A model generated the notes under the pieces. The model had not been told where the DNA came from. It was given only the letters and a program-made list of their open reading frames with translations, and did not search any database. The position numbers were made by a program, and so were the translations under genes. A stretch of DNA of 64,000 nt from Patella vulgata (lineage: Eukaryota; Mollusca; Gastropoda; Patellidae). Below, piece by piece: positions 22,590 to 32,506 of the stretch. Position 1 is the stretch's first letter; each line of letters begins with the position of its first letter. Location of the stretch: assembly GCF_932274485.2 (NCBI RefSeq), contig NC_065882.2, positions 28,724,890 through 28,788,889 on the forward strand, in the 5' to 3' direction.

Positions 22590-22868
22590 GGGGGGGGGGG
22601 GGGGGTAACACGCTCGCGCGCTGTATCATAAAGTCTGTCATTGAGTCGACTGGCGTGGTTTCGAATTCCCGGTTGTACGTGACAAGGAGTAGGGTCGCCT
22701 GTCCAACCTCGTGGTTTTCTCCGGGTCCTCCGGTTTCCTCCCACCAACAAAGACCCCTACGCGCAAGGGAATTATTGAAATAAAATTAAACCATATGTTA
22801 GTCCCGAAATGACCTTGTTTATGTCAAGTGGACGTTAAACCACATTTCTCTCTCTCTCTCTCTAATTG
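22590..22868 (+). mobile_element. SINE-A copy 2
   Basis: Body and tail are complete. The head is damaged: a G run replaces the A-box region, while the B box GGTTTCGAATTCC remains. It ends in (TC)n and is flanked by TTCATACC (22582-22589 and 22869-22876). Confidence 0.85.
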
Positions 22869-22890
22869 TTCATACCTTTCTAACCAGGGT

Positions 22891-23169
22891 GGGGGGTTGG
22901 ATGGCTGAGTGGTTAGCGTGAGCGCATTGTATCATAAAGTCTGTCATTGAGTCGACTGGCGTGGTTTCGAATCCCCGGTTGTACGTGACAAGGAGTAGGG
23001 TCGCCTGTCCAACCTCGTGGGTTTATCTCCGGGTCCTCCGGTTTCCTCCCACTGCTAAAGACCCCTACGCGGAAGCGAATTATAGAAATAAAATTAAACC
23101 ATATGTTAGTCCCGAAATGACCTAGTTTGTGTCGAGTGGACGTTAAACCCCATTTCTCTCTCTCTCTCT
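22891..23169 (+). mobile_element. SINE-A copy 3 (complete)
   Basis: A box TGGCTGAGTGGTTAGCG, B box GGTTTCGAATCCC, conserved body, (TC)n tail. A perfect 11-bp duplication CTAACCAGGGT lies at 22880-22890 and 23170-23180. It sits 22 bp after copy 2 in the same orientation. Confidence 0.92.
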
Positions 23170-23454
23170 CTAACCAGGGTAATTATATAACTGTTAAATT
23201 AAACAATGGATAACTCCTACCTCTTAAATGATTTATATAATTAGTAAATAATTATTATTATCTAATGATTGTTGTTTTGTGACATATATAGTATAACCAA
23301 TATATACATTATACTTTTATAATCAATATGATACTGTGCATTAGTCGTGTTTATGTTCTTATGATTTGAATTTCTTCATGCAATATTTGTAAATCGCCAG
23401 TAGGAATAAATGTTTCTTATATCGATACATTATGCTGGCTGGAATTTGCACGGT

Positions 23455-23655
23455 AGGCTACAGCCCTTGGTACTGCGCTGTATAATACGGTCTGTCATTG
23501 AGTCAACTGGCTAGGTTTCGATTCCCCGGTTGAAAGTGACAAGCCTGTCCAACCCCGTGGGTTATCTCCGGTTTCCTCCAACTGCTAAAGACCCCTACGC
23601 GCAAGCGAAGTATTGAAATAAAAAAAGTAAACCATATGTTAGTCCCGAAATGATC
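23455..23655 (+). mobile_element. SINE-A copy 4 (degraded)
   Basis: The head lacks the A box, a B-box-like GGTTTCGATTCCCC is kept and the body carries small deletions (CCGTGGGTTATCTCCGGTTT). It ends where the R repeat begins. Confidence 0.8.
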
Positions 23656-24154
23656 TCTAAACATGCTCGTACAGCGGCGCTAGTCTTCTTTTATATAGAA
23701 TTCCAACCGCCAAGGGATCTTTTACGGTCACACCAATGTGTACACGAGACTTTGGAATCGCGTTCATGTCAGCTACTCAAATATGTAACTGGTTCAAAAA
23801 TTGATTGAATATTTTCTTGTTTCGTGCACGTTAAAGATTTGACGTCACTAATTAAAATTCAGTATTAATTACAGATAGAGTCCATGCTCAAACAACGTCA
23901 TGCCTTTTATCACAGGTGCAATATTCGATACTACTGCAAACGCTTAATAAATTGGACTTTCTTATAAACAGCGCGAGTCGTCGATTTCTGTCCAGATGAT
24001 TACCGGTATAAGATAATTTTGACACAGAAGCAACAATATTAATTCAAAGCCTAATTATTACACACAGCAATCAACTATTTCTGTTACAGGGTCACTAAAC
24101 CCGTATTTTGGAAAGAAGAAAACACTCATAGTTGAAATAATTTCAGTTCAAATA
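23656..24154 (+). repeat. R repeat, tandem copy 1, with SINE-B fragment
   Basis: It begins CTCTAAACATGCTCGTACAG, holds a piece of SINE-B (AGAATTCCAA then CAAGGGATCTTTTACG, about 23685-23760) and ends at the Tc1 copy. It aligns nearly end to end with 25709-25751 plus 30565-31063. Confidence 0.8.
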
Positions 24155-24156
24155 TA

Positions 24157-25652
24157 CTATTCCAAAAAAGTAGGGGATATTTGATTTTTAAGTGTTATTA
24201 AAGTCACCTAATGAAACTGACGAAGAAACAAATGACAAAATGAAATGAAGTTCACATTCATCGATTTATTCCAAATGATCGTTAGACTAAGTAAGGCACA
24301 GACTGACCATTATAAGGGTAAAATGATACCCGGGGTCAAACAGCAAAGTTACCACAGCATCACAACCAAGTCAGTAACGGGTAAATCCTCCTCTGTTTGC
24401 CAAACAAGCATTGATCCGACGTGGCATACTCCTAATGAGACGTCTAAGGTCATTTTGGTCCAGATTGTCCCATTCCTGTTGCAACGCAGCAGCAAGTTCT
24501 TGGACATTGGCAGGACGTTGTTGACGTTGACGTAACCTCTGTCCAAGCATGTCCCAGACATGCTCGATGGGGGAGAGGTCGGGACTCAGTGCTTTCCAAG
24601 GTAATGTGGTGATGTTCTGTTGTTGGAGGTAACCTGTAACGATCCTGGCCCTGTGACATCTTGCGATCATCCTGGAAGATGAAACGGCGGCCATGACGTC
24701 GTGCGAACGGCACAACATGGACTGCCAAGATGTTGTCCCGGTAGTACTGGCCTGTAACACGCCCTGCAACAACATGTAAAGCCGTTCTTCCAGCAACAGT
24801 GATGCCTCCCCACACCATAACAGAACCACCCCCAAATCGATCATGTCTGATGACGTTAACGTCTTGGAAGCGCTCGTTTCGACGACGCCACACCCTCCTA
24901 CGTCTGTCCAAAAAATCAACAGTGAACCTTGACTCATCTGAAAACATCACATTGCTCCAGCGTCGATTATCCCAGTGTTGACGATCCCTACACCAACGAC
25001 GTCTTGCCTGAATGTGATGATCTCTCAAACAAGGGATCACGCGAGGACGTCGGGCGCGAAGGTGACCCCTATGCAGTCGATTCCGAATCGTCTGGCCACT
25101 CACTCTCACACCAGTGTCTGTTTGAAGACGAGCGCTGATCTGATTTGCTGTGATGACACGATTTCTCAAGGCCAAGGTACGGATAAATCGATCCTGGGCT
25201 TGAGTTGTCGCCCTTGGTCGACCTGAGCGTGGTCTGTCCTGTACAGATTGTGTATCACGGTATCTGGACCATAGCCTGCTTATGACAGACTGTGAAACAT
25301 TCATCGTCCGCGCCACAACCGCCTGTGTTGTGCCGATCTGTAGCATGCCAAGGGCACGTAACCTTTCATTTTGGGTAAGCCGACGCATATCAAAATTTGT
25401 TTTCTGGTCACTAAAACCATTAAACCGATGTTTCCACCCTGGAATTCAATTCCACAATGACTATAACATTCAAAGTCAGAGTCGTGCAAATCTTGGGTTG
25501 GACCCCCATGATGATCCCAAGCATCACCTGCATTCCATGCGGTAGCTATTGGTGCGTTTGGGCGTCACATGTAACTGGAAATGTTTCTTCTGTTAGGTTC
25601 TATAGTGACTTTTTTCGTAGTCATTTGCATATTTTAGTATTATGCCCCCAAA
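24157..25652 (-). mobile_element. Tc1-type DNA transposon, copy 1
   Basis: The 3' terminal repeat is at the left (CTATTCCAAAAAAGTAGGGG after TA). The 5' end stops at ATGCCCCCAAA and lacks about the last 35 bp of the terminal repeat, judging from copy 2 (25752 onward). The following DNA resumes in the middle of the tandem R array, so the missing end went with a local deletion. Confidence 0.9.
24371..25388 (-). pseudogene. Tc1 transposase (DD34E), one frameshift
   Basis: Cut-and-paste transposase that moves the element into TA sites. The frame from Met at 25388 starts with a paired helix-turn-helix (NERLRALGMLQIGTTQAVVA, then SVISRLWSRYRD), then the GRPR-type hook SGRPRATTQAQDRF and a second HTH. 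The catalytic core has MFSDESRF (first Asp), FIFQDD (second Asp) and SPDLSPIEHVWD (Glu); the spacing is Asp-34-Glu. Near 24655 two bases are missing compared with copy 2, so the C-terminal 95 residues (ARCHRARIVTGYL to ANRGGFTRY) lie in another frame ending at 24371. Otherwise it is full length, about 345 aa, and probably inactive. Confidence 0.93.
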
Positions 25653-25751
25653 GTCTCTCTATAGAAGGAGTTGCCCAAAAAATATTAGATTGCCTTTTTG
25701 AAAAAAAGACCTCTAAACATGCTCGTACAGCGGCGCTAGTCTTCTTTTATA
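25653..25751 (+). repeat. Tandem-array remnant between the two Tc1 copies
   Basis: TCTCTATAGAAGGAGTTGCC to GACCTCTAAACATGCTCG. It is alignable with 31228-31310 (CTCTCTGTAGAAG, GACCTCTAAAAATGCTC) and, in its last 43 bp, with 23656-23697. This shows that a tandem unit existed before both Tc1 insertions. Confidence 0.7.
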
Positions 25752-26047
25752 CTATTCAAAAAAAGTAGGGGATATTTTTTGATTTTGGGGGCATAATACT
25801 AAAATATGCAAATGACTACGAAAAAAGTCACCATAGAACCTAACAGAAGAAACATTTCCAGTTACATGTTACGCCCAAACGCACCAATAGCTACCGCATG
25901 GAATGCAGGTGATGCTTGGGATCATCATGGGGGTCCAACCCAAGATTTGCACGACTCTGACTTTGAATGTTACAGTCATTGTGGCATTGAATTCCAGGGT
26001 GGAAACATCAGTTTAATTGTTTTAGTGACCAGAAAACAAATTTTGAT

Positions 26048-26243
26048 ATGCGTCGGCTTACCCAAAATGAAAGGTTACGTGCCCTTGGCATGCTACAGAT
26101 CGGCACAACACAGGCGGTTGTGGCGCGGACGATAATGTTTCTCAGTCTGTCATAAGCAGGCTATGGTCCAGATACCGTGATACACAATCTGTACAGGACA
26201 GACCACGCTCAGGTCGACCAAGGGCGACAACTCAAGCCCAGGA
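26048..26243 (+). pseudogene. Tc1 copy 2 transposase, N-terminal part
   Basis: Same Met and first residues as copy 1 (MRRLTQNERLRALGMLQIGT). One base is lost near 26132 compared with copy 1 (GACGATAATG against GACGATGAATG), which shifts the frame. It ends at the foreign insertion. Confidence 0.85.
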
Positions 26244-26244
26244 T

Positions 26245-27010
26245 AATAATAATAATAATAATGAAGTTTTATATAGCGTCTTCTCCATGTTGACACATGC
26301 TCAAAACGCTTTTTGTAATGGCTCTACTAGTAAAACTGTTGAAACAGGAAAGTCTTTAGTGCGGATTTAAATTGATTAAAAGTTTGTTGATTCTTGATCT
26401 GTTGTGGAAGTTCGTTCCATAATCTAGGACCAGCTGAACTGAAAGACCTATACCCATATGACTTCAAATTATATCTTGGAACAACTAGTGACTGTTTATT
26501 TTGAGAGCGAAGTGATCTAATAGGGTTGTAGTCATATAAGAGTTCAGATAAGTATTGAGGAGCTGCATTATTGCGACATTTATACACTAATGTTAGTATT
26601 TTGTATTTGACTCGCGCCTCAGCAGGTAACCAATGTAAAGAAGCCAGCACATTCTGGATGTGATCAAACTTATGTGTCCTTGTTACTATTCGGGCTGCAG
26701 TATTAAGAACCTTTTGGATCTTGGCTAGAAATGCTTGTGGGATTCCATAGAGTAAACTATTACAATCATCAATCCTTGATAAAATAAGTGATCTCACAAG
26801 TAGTTTACAAGCGTCAGCAGTGAGATAGTTTCTGATGTTGCATATACAGCGTAGATGATAGTAGCATGTACGGCATACCATATCAACCTGAGCGTCCATT
26901 GTCAGAGAAGGATCAAATATCACTCCAAGGTTTCGAACATTTTTGGAGAAATTTATTTCTGAATTACCAATGGTGATTTTAAGATCAGGTAGTAACTTGA
27001 GTTGTAACAT
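26245..27010 (-). mobile_element. LINE 3' end, CR1/Jockey group, (ATT)n tail
   Basis: The open frame 26327-27010 is the C-terminal third of an RT: NVRNLGVIFDPSLTMDAQVD, LLVRSLILSRIDDCNSLLYG, ASLHWLPAEARVKYKILTLV, SYGYRSFSSAGPRLWNELPQ and a final LKTFLF. These are the usual thumb and C-terminal blocks of CR1/L2/Rex-like ORF2. After the stop come about 60 bp and a 3' tail of (ATT)n (plus strand ATAATAATAATAATAATAAT at 26243-26262) at the border with Tc1. It is 5'-truncated, as is normal for LINEs. Confidence 0.85.
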
Positions 27011-27269
27011 ATACAGTAGATTTTTTCTTATTCATACCCATGCTACAATCATTAGTTTTCATGGGGAGGGGCTTAGGTGTGCTACAACTTCGAAATTTCA
27101 CTAGTTGTTGCACGGTGGCCATTTTTTGGGAGTGTCTTGGCAAAGCATCAAGGTCCCGCCCAGTTTTACTTGGCTTGAAGTCAAACCTTGTTAACTCAAG
27201 GTGACAACTTTTCAAAATAAATGAACTCCAAAACAGTGTTTTTTTCAACACCTCATAAACAGTATTTTA

Positions 27270-29422
27270 TTACATAAAAGTAAATTTACAATTATTGAAA
27301 TGTACTGGTCCGCAAGTGTTGATAATTTCGTTAAAACGTGTGTCCTTCAGTGGGGGTGAGGAAGCCGAAATTTTCGCTTTTTTAGAAACAGGTTCGCTAT
27401 TTTCTTTAGCACTTATTGGCGCCTCTAAGACACTTGAAATCTGTTTCTGCATTTCGTCGGATTTAATTTTGTAAACCCTACACGCCTCGACAGATCTATG
27501 ACCTGTGCGTTCCATGATGGATTGTTCATCTTGTCCATTGCGGTACATTTCAGTGGCACAGGTCTTCTTACCGGAGTGGTTAGTGTAATATCCGACTAAA
27601 CCAGCTTGTTGACACATTTCTTTCATGAAATTACCTAATTTATTTATCCCAACAGGCTGCTTTCCGTATCTTATGCCATTCTGTAATGGCTTTCTATAAA
27701 AAATTCCAGATTCTATCGCGTCTAAATAGGTTTTAAATACTGTATACAAACATCTTTGACCTAAAATACACAAATATAAGAAATAAATGAAATGAAATGA
27801 AATGGAGTTTAACGTCCCATTTTTATGCACTGTAAGGCTAATTAGAGACGGGCATATGCCAAGTGTGTACAATGAGGGTGAATTTTGCCAAGGCAGCGGC
27901 ACATGGCCTACTCTTACAACCGATTTTTAACTGCCGAGGTGTCTTTAACGTGCTCGATCGAATGAACACGGGACTCCGTTTATCGTCGTCTCAGATGAAC
28001 TAGAACGCTTTTCCATGTCAGCCCTCACCTGACAAGGAGGAACCCAGTCGGAAAAATCCACAAGGTTGACCTCGGCCTCGCCGGGATGCGAACCCGGGAC
28101 CCCCCAGCATGAGCGACAAGCGTCCTAACCACTCGGCCACACCGGGCCCCCATATAAGAAAGGATACCAATTGTCAGACAGCATACAAATTTCATAATGT
28201 GACTAAAAAGGCCATAAAAGTCAGAATGAGTAATTTTGTCAAAAATCTCGCATATTATCCCTTTAACATTTCTACAGGCTACACTTTGATAAGGATACAT
28301 AACCTTGTGGTGTATGATTACTTTGATTATTTTATTATACAGATTTTAGAACTCACCTCCGTAATTAGTGCAATAGTGCTTTATATCTTTGTTCTTTAAC
28401 TTCAAATGGGCTAGACCACCAGTAAATGTTTTGTTGTTTCTTCCTATGTATCGTATGTAGTAACCATTTTTATCATTACCCAATTCAAACTGGTCAGCTT
28501 CTAAATGGCGGTGCTCATCTCTTCCTCGTAGTCCAAACAGTTTACATGCGTAAAAAAATACTGTGTACTGTAAACTCGTTGAGTTGGTAAAACCAAAGAC
28601 ACCAGAATTCCACAACTTATCCTCATCTTCGTTTGATACGGGGTCAGCGGTTTTCGGTTTACAACCGACTCCTTTGCTTACTAATTCCTTCATCTTGGCA
28701 TCTAACACCTTTCTGGTTAACACAAAACGTTTATCAGCTTCCTCTAGAATGTTAATGTAAATATTATGGTCCTTCAAGTGTCTCATAAGCCTACAAATGA
28801 TATAATAAACTGATTTAGGGGAATACTCATCTCCGTTCATTTTACGCAATTCTACAAGAAATCGCTGTAACCAATAATCTAATTCTTCTGCTGTCATATC
28901 TTGCAATTCAGGTATATCATTATCGCCCTTCGATCGACATTTCCGCCATTCATTGAATATATTTAGTGACCATTTAGTATTCTTTCTGGTATTAGCGTTT
29001 GTTTGTGAATGTATTAAAGTGTCTATTTCAACCTGAGATACTGGCGTTTGAAACCTTTCAACCACAACCGATTTCACTTCCTCTTTAACGTGTTCCTCGG
29101 CTGTAGAAATTAGGTTAAATTCACCATAATCAGATTCTTTCTCCATCTCTGCTTTAACAAATTCCTCTGCAGTAGAAATAAGGTTCAATTCGCCGTAATC
29201 CACATCTTTCTCAATATTATTTTTCTCTGCTAATTCCTTTTCTATATTGTCTAAAATTTGTGAAAGAATAATATCATCATCGTCGTTCTCAATATTATTT
29301 ATCACTGCTAATTCCTTTTCTATATCGTCTAAATTTTGTGAAAGAATAATATCTTCATCGTCGTTATCACTAAATAAACAATGCGACATTGCGTCTGTAC
29401 GTCGCGAATTGAAATATATCAA
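27270..29422 (-). CDS. Crypton-type (DUF3504) tyrosine-recombinase-like gene, two exons
   Basis: Exon 1 is 29422-28357 (Met at 29422 or, better placed, MSHCLFSDN at 29389). Intron 28356-27761 has GTGAGT and TTTTAG borders; exon 2 is 27760-27270. The phase fits, giving about 507 or 518 aa. The N-terminus is acidic, with repeated ILSQ(I/N)LD(D/N)IEKELA and GE(F/L)NLISTAEE motifs. The core DMTAEELDYWLQRFLVELRK, LDAKMKELVSKGVGCKPKTA and LFGLRGRDEHRHL matches the DUF3504 domain of KIAA1958/ZMYM2/QRICH1 proteins, which derive from Crypton recombinases. Exon 2 has TNHSGKKTCATEMY, IMERTGHRS and VYK, so the Arg, His, GH and Tyr positions are visible, but the second catalytic Arg (H-x-x-R) reads Lys. 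The C-terminus is a Lys/Ser-rich tail. It may be a mobile Crypton or a copied host gene; the frame is intact. Confidence 0.8.
27784..28151 (-). mobile_element. SINE-B copy 1 (complete) inside the Crypton intron
   Basis: On the minus strand the head has an A box TGGCCGAGTGGTTAGGACG and a B box GGGTTCGCATCCC. The body contains ACGTTAAAGACACCTCGG and the tail GGGACGTTAAACTCCATTTC then (ATTTC)n. A perfect 10-bp duplication ATATAAGAAA lies at 27774-27783 and 28152-28161. It takes up 368 of the 596 intron bases and leaves the splice sites untouched. Confidence 0.93.
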
Positions 29423-29527
29423 CTGATGTATACAGGTGTTGATGACCTATTTTAATATGTTCGCCGCTCGTTATGCACGTGTAGTTTTTAAGAACAACTC
29501 ACTTGTCAATCAATATGTTACAAGTAT

Positions 29528-29625
29528 TTTATAGCACGTTTATTCGTTAAATTATTGAAGACACTCGGGGGCTACGCCCCCTCGTGACTCCAATAATTTA
29601 ATTCATAAAACTTGTGCTATAAATT
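29528..29625. repeat. 98-nt imperfect palindrome beside the Crypton gene
   Basis: The arms TTTTATAGCACGTTTAT ... TTAAATTATTG pair with CAATAATTTAATTCATA ... GTGCTATAAA around the centre GGGGGCTACGCCCCC (29567-29581). It lies about 110-205 bp upstream of the gene start, within the 3.46 kb insertion and 80 bp from its right border. Confidence 0.8.
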
Positions 29626-29704
29626 ATACTTGTTGTGATGAACCTACTAAAAGAGCCTCTGTTTTATCGTCGTTCAATTTTAGTTTGTTCACTTTCATCC
29701 ATTG

Positions 29705-30348
29705 TTTATCCGTACCTTGGCCTTGAGAAATCGTGTCAACACTGGGATAATCGACGCTGGAGCAATGTGATGTTTTCAGATGAGTCAAGGTTCACTGTTG
29801 ATTTTTTGGACAGACGTAGGAGGGTGTGGCGTCGTCGAAACGAGCGCTTCCAAGACGTTAACGTCATCAGACATGATCGATTTGGGGGTGGTTCTGTTAT
29901 GGTGTGGGGAGGCATCACTGTTGCTGGAAGAACGGCTTTACATGTTGTTGCGGGGCGTGTTACAGGCCAGTACTACCGGGACAACATCTTGGCAGTCCAT
30001 GTTGTGCCGTTCGCACGACGTCATGGCCGCCGTTTCATCTTCCAGGATGACAACGCAAGATGTCACAGGGCCAGGATCGTTACAGGTTACCTCCAACAAC
30101 AGAACATCACCACATTACCTTGGCCAGCACTGAGTCCCGACCTCTCCCCCATCGAGCATGTCTGGGACATGCTTGGACAGAGGTTACGTCAACGTCAACA
30201 ACGTCCTGCCAATGTCCAAGAACTTGCTGCTGCGTTGCAACAGGAATGGGACAATCTGGACCAAAATGACCTTAGACGTCTCATTAGGAGTATGCCACGT
30301 CGGATCAATGCGTGTTTGGCAAACAGAGGAGGATTTACCCGTTACTGA
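29705..30348 (+). pseudogene. Tc1 copy 2 transposase, C-terminal part with internal deletion
   Basis: It starts within the FIRTLALRN region and then jumps directly to CQHWDNRRWSNVMFSDESRF. About 190 bp present in copy 1 are missing, joined at a short shared GTCA. From there the catalytic domain is uninterrupted: first Asp in FSDES, second in FQDDNARCH, Glu in SPIEHVWD, end LANRGGFTRY. The frame is open through the upstream foreign DNA from 29635, but that Met is not the natural start. Confidence 0.88.
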
Positions 30349-30564
30349 CTTGGTTGTGATGCTGTGGTAACTTTGCTGTTTGACCCCGGGTATCATTTTA
30401 CCCTTATAATGGTCAGTCTGTGCCTTACTTAGTCTAACGATCATTTGGAATAAATCGATGAATGTGAACTTCATTTCATTTTGTCATTTGTTTCTTCGTC
30501 AGTTTCATTAGGTGACTTTAATAACACTTAAAAATCAAATATCCCCTACTTTTTTTGAATAGTA

Positions 30565-31063
30565 TATATAGAATTCCAACCACCAAGGGATCTTTTACGG
30601 TCACACCAATGTGTACACAGGACTTCGGAATCGCGTTCATGTCAGCGACTCAAATATGTAACTGGTTCAAAAAATGATTGAATATTCAATGAAATATCGC
30701 CAATTTTCTGGTTTCGTGTACGTTAAAGATTTGACGTCACTAACAAAAATTTAATATTAGTTACAGATAGAGTCAACGCTCAAACAGCGTCACGCCTTTT
30801 ATCACAGGTGCAATATTCGATACTACTGTACGATACTTATGCAACCGCAAAACAAATTGGACTTTCTTATAAACAGCGCGAGCTGTCGATTTCTATCCAG
30901 ATGATTACCGGTATAAGATAATTTTGACAAAGAAGCAACAATATTAATTCGAAGACTAATTATTACACACAGCTATCAACTATTTCTGTTACAGGGTCAC
31001 TAAACCCATATTTTGGATAGATGAAAACACTCATAGTTGAAATAATTTTAGTTCAAATATCAT
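30565..31063 (+). repeat. R repeat, tandem copy 2
   Basis: Starts AGAATTCCAACCACCAAGGG (SINE-B fragment) and follows 23684-24154 closely to GTTGAAATAATTTTAGTTCA. The copies differ by scattered substitutions and a small extra stretch at 30825-30850. Confidence 0.85.
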
Positions 31064-31570
31064 CACTGATAAAAGCACTCTTGAATTGGCTCTATACGTT
31101 GACAAAACGTACAGATTGTATCCCCTCTTACGTTTCGCTTAACAATGAAAGGTGCTGTGTTCAATATTCGATCCCTTTGTTCCGCTACTCCTGAAATTTG
31201 GAACTGTTGTACAATGGTTTTATATATAACACTACTGATCGGCCTCTCTGTAGAAGTTCCAAAAAAATATTATGTTGACTTTTCGAGAAATAGACCTCTA
31301 AAAATGCTCCAAATCGTAAAAATACCACGTTTTCGATTTTCGATCTCTGTTTTCGGCTACCCCTGACATTTCAAAAAATTATACAGTGGTTTCACACAAC
31401 AGAGTACCCATTAGTCTCTCAATTGACAAAGTTTTAAAAAAATCGTTGGGGGCGTTTCCGAGAAACATGCGTCTAAAGTTGCTCGAAATCGCAAAATACC
31501 TTACTTTTCAAAGTCACATAACTTTTTTATTTTTTGATAGAAACTTGTCGCTGAAGTACCATCTGATAGA
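31064..31570 (+). repeat. Diverged tandem units of about 190 bp
   Basis: 31170-31330 and 31360-31500 align (TACAATGGTTT/TACAGTGGTTT, GACCTCTAAAAATGCTC/GCGTCTAAAGTTGCTCG, ATCG(T/C)AAAA(A/T)ACC). The 31145-31366 ORF is not supported. Confidence 0.5.
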
Positions 31571-31879
31571 CAATTCAGTTAGCTATTAAACGATAGAATA
31601 CTTTTACTAATCAGCAAAAACACAATTGATACATCGCAATTTCCGCACAGGCACCCATTTTTCAAAATTTTGTCAAAGTTCAGATACATTTCGTGACTAT
31701 TTCCGGGGTTTCAATTGTTTTCATTTATAATTTAAGGACTGGATTAGACATTCGACTTCATATTCCTGAGGTTTCCGAAAAATCGTTGGAGCCGTTTTAA
31801 AAAAATAAGAACTGTACGATTTGACCAAAATGCGAAAAAAAGTGAAAAATAAAAGTTAACATTTCAGATATTTTTTTAT

Positions 31880-32250
31880 ATCGTTGGAATCAGATCGACG
31901 CTAGCTATCTAAAAATGTAATCATAATTTAAAAATTCCAAAAAAGAAAATTTTTACCAAAATTTAGAAATTTTTTCAATTTTCACCAAATAAATGAAAGC
32001 GACAAAGTTTCTAAATTCGTCGGTTTTGAACTGCTATCTGCCCAGATATGTCACCAGCTATCCAAAAATGTAATTATCGGAAATATCGGTTGAGAATTCC
32101 CACAGTTATGACCAGTTTTCGTTTTTCGTATTTAACGTCACTTCCGGTATGCGAACAAATTTCAAAATAGCTTTAAACAGTAGCTGCACACCACTTTTCC
32201 AACAGAAAATCAAATTTCAAACCTCTTTCTCTTATAGTTGCTGAGATCTA
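31880..32250 (+). repeat. R family, further diverged copy
   Basis: Shares ATCGGTTGAGAATTCCCA, a GCTATCCAAAAATGTAAT block (twice) and TTTCGT(A)TTTAACGTCACTT with the R copies. Confidence 0.5.
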
Positions 32251-32284
32251 GCTTCCCCCAATAAAAAAAGAATAATATTAATCT

Positions 32285-32505
32285 TAGTAATAACAATAAT
32301 ATTAATCTTAGTAAAAACAATAGTCTTTCACCGAAGGTGAAAGCCTAGTAATATTAATCTTAGTAATAACAATAGTCTTTCACCGAAGGTGAAAGCCTAA
32401 TAATATTAATCTTAGTAATAACAATAGCCTTTCACCGAAGGTGAAAGCCTAATAATAAGAATAATCTTAGTAATAACAATAGTCTTTCACCGAAGGTGAA
32501 AGCCT
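32285..32505. repeat. 52-bp tandem array, each unit with an 8-bp-arm hairpin
   Basis: Four copies of CTTTCACCGAAGGTGAAAG at 32325, 32377, 32429 and 32484. The arms CTTTCACC/GGTGAAAG flank a GAA loop, each followed by CCTAGT or CCTAAT and an AT-rich spacer (ATTAATCTTAGTAATAACAA). Related single hairpins lie at 39905-40010, 46065-46170, 46700-46805 and 62588-62650. Confidence 0.9.
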
Positions 32506-32506
32506 A

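Larger units (their letters stand above)
25752..30562 (+). mobile_element. Tc1-type DNA transposon, copy 2, opened by a 3.46 kb insertion
   Basis: The left terminal repeat CTATTCAAAAAAAGTAGGGG (after TA 25750-25751) and the right one ending CCCCTACTTTTTTTGAATAG (before TA 30563-30564) are inverted partners. Element sequence runs 25752-26244 and resumes at 29705-30562. The two sides are adjacent in copy 1 except for three lost bases (CGA). It is in the opposite orientation to copy 1 and lies within the SINE-B fragment of the R repeat. Confidence 0.9.

Noticed and set aside
24799-25226. Plus-strand ORFs across the Tc1 at 24-25 kb (and minus-strand ones at 29.7-30.5 kb)
   Set aside because: Antisense shadows of the transposase; the same peptides appear in both Tc1 copies for that reason.
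26985-27251. 88-codon minus-strand ORF between the LINE tail and the Crypton-type gene
   Set aside because: No recognisable domain; it overlaps the LINE frame by 26 bp in another frame. Possibly untranslated sequence of one of the two neighbours.
28060-28151. Possible tRNA gene on the minus strand
   Set aside because: Head of SINE-B, flanked by a perfect target duplication that includes the SINE tail.
32325-32503. CRISPR-like look (regular short palindromes with spacers)
   Set aside because: The spacers are nearly identical AT-rich repeats, the genome is animal and there are no cas genes. It is a simple tandem array with hairpins.
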